From Thalassiosira profunda (lineage: Eukaryota; Bacillariophyta; Thalassiosirophyceae; Thalassiosirales; Thalassiosiraceae): a stretch of 10,220 bases of DNA. The notes beneath the pieces are model-generated. The model had not been told where the DNA came from. It saw nothing but the letters and a program-made list of their open reading frames with translations, and did no database searches. Position numbers and translations under genes: made by a program. Shown piece by piece: positions 5,681 to 10,220 of this stretch (the first letter of the stretch is position 1; every line of letters starts with the position of its first letter). Location: contig JALLAP010002343.1 of the NCBI GenBank assembly GCA_036939355.1, forward strand, positions 1 to 10,220. Direction: 5' to 3'.

Positions 5681-8524
5681 ATGAAGCACTCTGCATCTCT
5701 GCCTGCACCAATGGGGCGTCTACTCCTCCTGCTACTGCTGCTCCTTCAACTCCTATCGCCCGCCGCGTCCGTGTGCTCCGTCAACTTCCGTGGCGGTTGC
5801 GGCTCCTCCGCCCGCTCGGCCACGTCCAACGTCACCTTTGCCGTGATCGACGACACCGAGGGCGCGGGCGTCTCGCCAGAATACGAGGCAACCGTCACCT
5901 ACCACTGGGGCCCGGAAGATACGTCGCCCGGTGCGCAAACGTACACCGCGGACCAGAGATACGAGCTGGTCGAGAGCTACAGCTACCCGGTGGACGGGGA
6001 GCACACTGTGGGGTATTCGGTGACGTTCGGGCCGGGGGCTGGCAGCGGATGCGAGGGAAGGACGTTTTCGGAGTACTTTTCGGTGACCTTTGATGACACG
6101 GCGAAGAGTTGTGTGTTCAAAGAAACGGCTCCCCCGACCCCGCCACCTACCATTGTGAGTTCGCGTTGATGCTGTATTAGTTGCGGGTGCATTGTGTGGC
6201 AATATCTCTTGACCATGGCACTGATCATTTATTCTTTGTGACGACTTGTATTGCAGGCTCCAACACTGAAGCCAACGCCCTCGCCGACGACACTGGCACC
6301 GTCCAAGCAGGCCACAGCGCCCCCGACGACGGCGTCGCCCACGAAACAGCCCACCAATGAACCAACAATTGCAACGCCCTCTCCTACGAAACAGCCAACA
6401 AATGAACCAACCAAAGCAACGCCGTCTCCCACGAAACGCCCAGTGGCTTCGCCCACCGACATTGGATTGAATTTCAACCTCTGCGGCAATGGAATCTGCG
6501 CTGATACCGAGCACGCCGACAATTGTCCTGCCGACTGCACGGGAATGATTCTCGCTGCAGATCTGGAAGGGGCGCCCGACACTGAGGCCAAGGGCATCAT
6601 GTTCTCCATCATGCCCTGGCGTGATATCGTTGTAACTTCGATCGACATTTATTCAGAAGAGGTGGATTGGGGGAAGAGAGTAGAAGTTTTCACGAAGGTG
6701 GGGGGCTATGACGGATTCGAATCGGACAGCACCGCGTGGAAGAAGGTATACGACAATTATCCGAACTTGCAGGGCCCCAACACGGCAACGCGACTCTCAT
6801 TGAACAACGAAAATGGAGTGACTGTCCCGGCCAATACCAAGTGGTCGTTTTTCATACACACGGAAAGCCGCATTGCGGTCAAGGATGGCACCTTCGAGGG
6901 GAACGTGCTGGTGAGCGACGACGTGCTCGAGATCTACCAGGGCATTCAGGTGCACGAGAAGTGGGCGGGTGACATAGACAACGTGCTGGCCTTTCGAGGA
7001 TCGTTCATATACGATGTCGTCGAGCTCCCAGACATTCCTGCCACGGCGCCTCCAACCAACGAAGTGACCAAGATCCAGGGCAGCGAGCAAACATTGAGCC
7101 CCACAGGCAGCAATGTGCGCCCATCTACCCCTTTGCCGACGAAGCAACCAACGCCGGCTCCAATTCCTTCTCCTGGAAGTACTCCGGCCCCAGCTGCTTC
7201 CAGTGTTGGTACGCCCGCGCCTGTAGCGTTGTTGCCAACGAACGACCCAATGGCGCCAGTTTCGTCAGTGATGGTGCTTTACCATTCCGGACTATTGAAC
7301 GACGACTCTGAGAGAATATGGACAGATGTGACGCGGAACATGATCCACGCCGAGACAGTGGCCGCGACGGGTTTATCTGGCCAGTCAGTGAGAGTCAATG
7401 TGGAATTGGCCTCGCAAAAGATATTGACGTCCGAGCCTCGTGTGCGGAGATCTCTGCAGTCGTCCTCTCCTCTCCAGATCTTGTTCACTACAACAATAGA
7501 AACTCCACCGGGGGAAAGCGACTGGGACGAGGCCGAGTTGGTCGCTGCCGGGTTCGAAACGCCGGAGACGCAGCAGGTTTACATCGCCGCCCTTAAGGAA
7601 AAGGACGACCAATACTTTCAGGATTTAGAGAGCCTCGATATGAAAATAGAGGTGGATGGGAAGTTTGTTTCGGCGACAGATTTTCACGAGGAGGAGGACG
7701 AAGACCTGACCCACGGAGGAGATGATGGTGGTAACGACAATACACAGTGGTACATCATCGCAGGGGTGGCAGTGGGAGCCATCGCGGTCGGCGTGGGCAT
7801 TGGAATGTACTCTGCAAAGCGAAGAAGGCAGAAGAACGAGCGAAAGCAAGATTCCTACACGGCGCAGGAGAAGACGGTGAAGGGTGGCATCGAGAGTGAT
7901 ACCAGACAGGAGACCACCAATGGCAGTCAACCGCAAGACCCTTGCTTTGGAGTGATTGAGTCAAGAGAGGGAGACGCGGACGACATCAGCACTTTGGGAG
8001 ACCCTTATATGGGAGACGCGGTCAATGCCCAGATGGCCACCGACAACACTGTTGGCGAGTCGATGGTATCGTCGCAGCAAGAGCTGTACGTCTACGGCGT
8101 GAAGAAAACGTACGGAGGGGACGAAAGCCGGGCAGGAAACTCGACCCTCTTTTCTGGGAGCAAGGCGTTGATGTTTGGCGACGACACTACTCTTGAGGAT
8201 ATCTTTCACAGCCCTGGCGGTGAGGAAGGTGATTCCTCGTTCCAGAAAATCACCGTCGTGGCCCCGGCGGGCAAGCTCGGACTGGTGATTGATAACCCCC
8301 ACGGCAATATTCCGTTAGTCTACGCCATCAAGGAATCCAGCGCCTTGAATGGAACGGTGCGTGTAGGCGATCTTCTGCTGTCAGTGGACGGTACCGATTG
8401 CCGAGGCATGTCGGCCCACAAGATATCGGGATTCCTGAGAGCTAGGAGTCAGAATCCGGAGAGGACACTGTTGCTAGCGAGAGGCACCGGATTGAATCCG
8501 TCGGTGACGGTGTCGGATGTGTGA
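5681..8524 (+). CDS. Single-pass surface protein: signal peptide, Pro/Thr repeats, CGNGxC motif, membrane segment, C-terminal PDZ domain (two exons)
   Basis: Exons 5681-6154 and 6257-8524 encode 913 residues; the intron 6155-6256 is gtgagt...ttgcag, phase 0. In order: a signal peptide with nine leucines (about 1-30; M11 is an alternative start); a cysteine-containing beta-like ectodomain (31-150); Pro/Thr linkers with 15-residue repeats (185-225); CGNGIC...NCPADC at 234-252; a domain with MPWRDIVVTSIDIYSEE and VEVFTKVGGYDGF (about 255-415); a second Pro/Thr linker; a domain of about 500-640 containing RVRR at 553-556; an acidic juxtamembrane stretch; a membrane helix at 656-677 followed by KRRRQK; a cytoplasmic tail; and a PDZ domain at 820-902 (VVAPAGKLGLVIDN, VRVGDLLLSVDG). 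The tail ends SDV. The topology suggests a surface receptor or adhesion protein with intracellular scaffolding. Ligand and function are unknown; I associate this layout with diatom-like algae. Confidence 0.85.
6155..6256 (+). other. Intron of the PDZ membrane-protein gene
   Basis: 102 bp, phase 0, donor ATT|gtgagt and acceptor tattgcag|GCT. It falls inside the first Pro/Thr linker, joining PTPPPTI to APTLKPTP. Reading through meets a TGA after VSSR. Confidence 0.92.
6335..6460 (+). repeat. In-frame 45-bp tandem repeat encoding a Pro/Thr linker
   Basis: Two full 45-bp units (6335-6379, 6380-6424) and a partial third (from 6425) encode SPTKQPTNEPT(I/K)ATP and then SPTKRPVASPT. Synonymous differences between units show the repeat is not freshly made. 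Such Thr/Pro stretches are typical O-glycosylated spacers in wall or surface proteins. Confidence 0.85.
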
Positions 8525-8734
8525 GCGCCAATTGGTATGATAAACAATAGAAATAGAGAATTAATTTTGAAGACGGCACTTTTCAGTAGATCGAGGGCTG
8601 CATGGCTCTCCCTTGCTCTACACAGAATGCCCTCACGCAAGAGGAGTCAGGGGAAGGCTAGGAAGGCCTCCTAAGCTTCCAACGGTCCTAAGAAGCCGGA
8701 CTACCGGCTTCCACAAGGAACGGAGACTAGGTTG
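8525..8734 (+). promoter_or_regulatory. Intergenic region upstream of the MYND gene, with a strong hairpin at 8692-8711
   Basis: These 210 bp lie between two plus-strand genes and must hold the 3' end of the PDZ-protein transcript and the MYND promoter. A perfect hairpin (GAAGCCGG, loop ACTA, CCGGCTTC) ends 23 bp before the MYND ATG, probably in its 5' UTR. No TATA box or AATAAA is evident. Confidence 0.5.
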
Positions 8735-9662
8735 ATGGAGACAATGTTAACCAACTCGGGCTGCACGGTGAGTGCAGCAGCCCTGTCCTGCATCCGTGCA
8801 TATCTTTTGTCTCTTCTGCTTCTCACACCTTCATTCTCCAGCACGGTTGTGAACCCATCAGCCAGGAGTGCTTGCAGTTTGTCTACGAGTTCTACACAGC
8901 AGGTGAGAGTTGAGTGAAGTTGCACTGATCGCTTCTCTGTTCACTGAAACCTCACGCATGTTATAACAAGTGCTCGTAAACGTGCCAAAGTGCAGAAGCG
9001 TCTTGGGCGCCTCGCACAAGGCCATCTCTGATGTGTGTCAGAAGATTCCCGAGATGTGGCACGGTGGAGCCGAGGCCAGGGACCTCGCCAGGGCGTGCAT
9101 CATTGCCAACGCTGCCACCATCCTCGCAGGCGACGCCACCGTCAAAGGGAAGCAGATTGCGGGTGGAAGCGTCGTGGCCGTTTTGCTCATTGACAAGTAC
9201 GACGACGAGGATCCCAAAGAACCCAACGAGATTGACTTCAGGATGTCTGGCTCCACTCATTGGCGCCTCCGAGATACAATCGAAGGCGACGAGAGACTGC
9301 TCCTGAGCTTCTTTCACAAGCTCGTCACTTGCGACTGCCTCGACGAGAGGTATGCGGCAAGCAAAGCCACTCCCAAGACAGGAATTTGCGAGCGCTGCTG
9401 CCAGCGCAAGGAGAGGAGCAGCTTGTCTGTTTGCACTGGGTGCTGTCTTATCCAGGTAAGACAAGCTGAGCTCTCTTGCCCAGCCCAAACCAGGCTTCAC
9501 TTCAACCAACTTCGCTTCCTTCACCAGTATTGCAGTGCCGAATGTCAGGCCCGAGACTGGAGCCGTCATCGAAGGTTCTGCAAGGCTCAACGAATGAAGG
9601 CGAAGGAAGAAGAAGCCGAGCAGGAAACGTCTGCTATCGAATCGTCCTCTAGACGCGAGTAG
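8735..9662 (+). CDS. MYND-type zinc-finger protein (four exons)
   Basis: Exons 8735-8767, 8842-8902, 8971-9455 and 9528-9662 join in phase to 237 residues. Introns are 74, 68 and 72 bp, with donors gtgagt, gtgaga and gtaaga. The N-terminal part reads GCT|HGCEPISQEC then FVYEFYTAVLVNVP across two junctions, a Cys/His-rich segment I associate with diatom-like MYND proteins. The finger is CERCCQRKERSSLSVCTGCC...YCSAECQARDWSRHRRFC: two CxxC pairs, then YCxxxC, then HxxxC, the zinc-binding pattern of MYND domains. These domains bind short proline-containing peptides and act in protein-protein contacts, often in chromatin or co-chaperone complexes; partners here are unknown. There is no SET domain, and the C-terminal tail is basic then acidic. 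The start at 8735 is the only ATG in frame after the TAA at 8672. A further upstream exon cannot be excluded. Confidence 0.83.
9456..9527 (+). other. Third intron of the MYND gene, in frame and stop-free
   Basis: The donor is CAG|gtaaga and the acceptor tcaccag|TAT. The intron is 72 bp, a multiple of three, with no stop, so retention would insert 24 residues between the second CxxC pair and the YCxxxC of the zinc finger. The spliced form restores canonical MYND spacing. Confidence 0.85.
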
Positions 9663-9720
9663 TGCATGTGTAAATGTGGGCTTCGCCTAGTCTCCGAGCC
9701 TCCCTCTGCCAATTCACCTC
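9663..9720. other. 58-bp gap between convergent stop codons (MYND / Qc-SNARE)
   Basis: The two genes point at each other with only 58 bp between stops. No clear poly(A) signal is visible on either strand. Confidence 0.7.
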
Positions 9721-10220
9721 TCACGTGTACAGCACCAAAAAGAAGAGCACCAGCACGATCAAGCTCAATATCAATATCAGGCCGATCTGACACTTCGACT
9801 TCGTCTTGAGCAGCTTGGCCAGCTTGCCCATAACCACGCCCAATTGCTCCTCGGCGTCGGCCAGATCCTCGTCCAAACTCTTGAGCATTTGGTTCTGGGT
9901 ATCGATTTCCTCGTGGATCGTCTCGGCCATGTACCCCACCCGCGTTACGGCCAGGTCGAGGTCCTCCAGGGTTTCGTCCTGCTGCTGCAACATCATGAGG
10001 GATTCGGATCGCTCCCCGTCGTCCCCCGCCTCCACATCCCGATACCCGTGAGTGGAGCCGTTGGCGGCATCATCGGTGGGTGCCACCCTGGCGCCCCCCA
10101 CCGCCAACCCCCCTCCCTTTCTCCGCTCGGTCATGGCCCGTTCGTCCCTCATGAGCTTCTGCCTGACCTCGTCCCCCTGCATCGCCCCCTTGGCCCCGGC
10201 AATCCGATCCTTGGAATCGT
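9721..10220 (-). CDS. Qc-SNARE, syntaxin 6/8/SYP5-like (partial, N-terminus beyond right edge)
   Basis: The frame is open from the right edge to TGA at 9723-9721, showing the last 165 residues. A region with QKLMRDERAM and a low-complexity linker leads to a SNARE heptad motif beginning QQQDETLEDLDLAV and including ETIHEEIDTQNQML, LDEDL and VVMGKLAKLL. The glutamine in DTQ (codon 9897-9895) aligns with the zero-layer Q of syntaxin 6 (ELEEQAVML). A short KTKSKC linker and a C-terminal membrane anchor (about 20 hydrophobic residues) end the protein. Qc-SNAREs give one helix to the four-helix bundle that fuses vesicles with Golgi, endosome or vacuole membranes; the syntaxin 6/8/SYP5 resemblance points to trans-Golgi or endosomal traffic. 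Internal methionines exist, but the frame continues without a stop beyond the window, so the true start is not visible. Exact subfamily is uncertain. Confidence 0.87.
   Translation of the reverse strand, partial: DSKDRIAGAKGAMQGDEVRQKLMRDERAMTERRKGGGLAVGGARVAPTDDAANGSTHGYRDVEAGDDGERSESLMMLQQQDETLEDLDLAVTRVGYMAETIHEEIDTQNQMLKSLDEDLADAEEQLGVVMGKLAKLLKTKSKCQIGLILILSLIVLVLFFLVLYT

Noticed and set aside
1..10220. CRISPR array, transposon, bacterial defence or biosynthetic cluster
   Set aside because: No spaced repeat array, transposase, integrase or terminal repeats were seen; the genes are intron-bearing eukaryotic housekeeping and surface proteins.

Overview
This is nuclear DNA of a eukaryote, most likely a photosynthetic stramenopile (ochrophyte) such as a diatom or close relative. 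Three observations support this. Genes are split by short GT-AG introns of 68-145 bp. The first gene starts with a signal peptide followed by a phenylalanine at the expected cleavage point, which resembles the ASAFAP-type bipartite plastid-targeting signal of algae with secondary red plastids. Two further proteins, a CGNGxC/PDZ membrane protein and a CTHG/MYND protein, have layouts I associate with diatom-like genomes. I cannot name the species, and no bacterial operon or mobile element is visible.

Layout: eight protein genes are packed tightly, in mostly alternating divergent and convergent pairs. (1) An Mpv17/PMP22-family membrane protein with a plastid-type presequence is on the minus strand and cut by the left edge. 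(2) Protein phosphatase 1 inhibitor-2 (PPP1R2) is on the plus strand with one intron. (3) Dolichol-phosphate mannosyltransferase (DPM1) is on minus. (4) A monofunctional homoserine dehydrogenase is on plus with one intron; its Rossmann motif lies in a small first exon in a different frame from the main body. (5) Translation initiation factor 6 (EIF6) is on minus. (6) A single-pass surface protein on plus has a signal peptide, proline/threonine repeats, a cysteine motif, one membrane segment and a cytoplasmic PDZ domain. (7) A four-exon MYND zinc-finger protein is on plus. (8) A Qc-SNARE is on minus and cut by the right edge.

Most of these are conserved housekeeping functions (PP1 regulation, glycosylation donor synthesis, threonine/methionine biosynthesis, 60S ribosome maturation, vesicle fusion). 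They do not form a shared pathway; their adjacency looks like ordinary gene packing. Convergent pairs end 31, 58 and 169 bp apart, so their 3' UTRs probably overlap.

No clearly new multi-gene system is present. The observations most worth a second look are: the putative plastid Mpv17 protein; an ER signal or anchor on DPM1; the PDZ receptor-like protein, which also ends in a PDZ-ligand tail; an in-frame, stop-free 72-bp intron inside the MYND finger; perfect palindromes and hairpins in promoter or 5' UTR regions; and a possible unassigned minus-strand coding segment near 5.4-5.65 kb.
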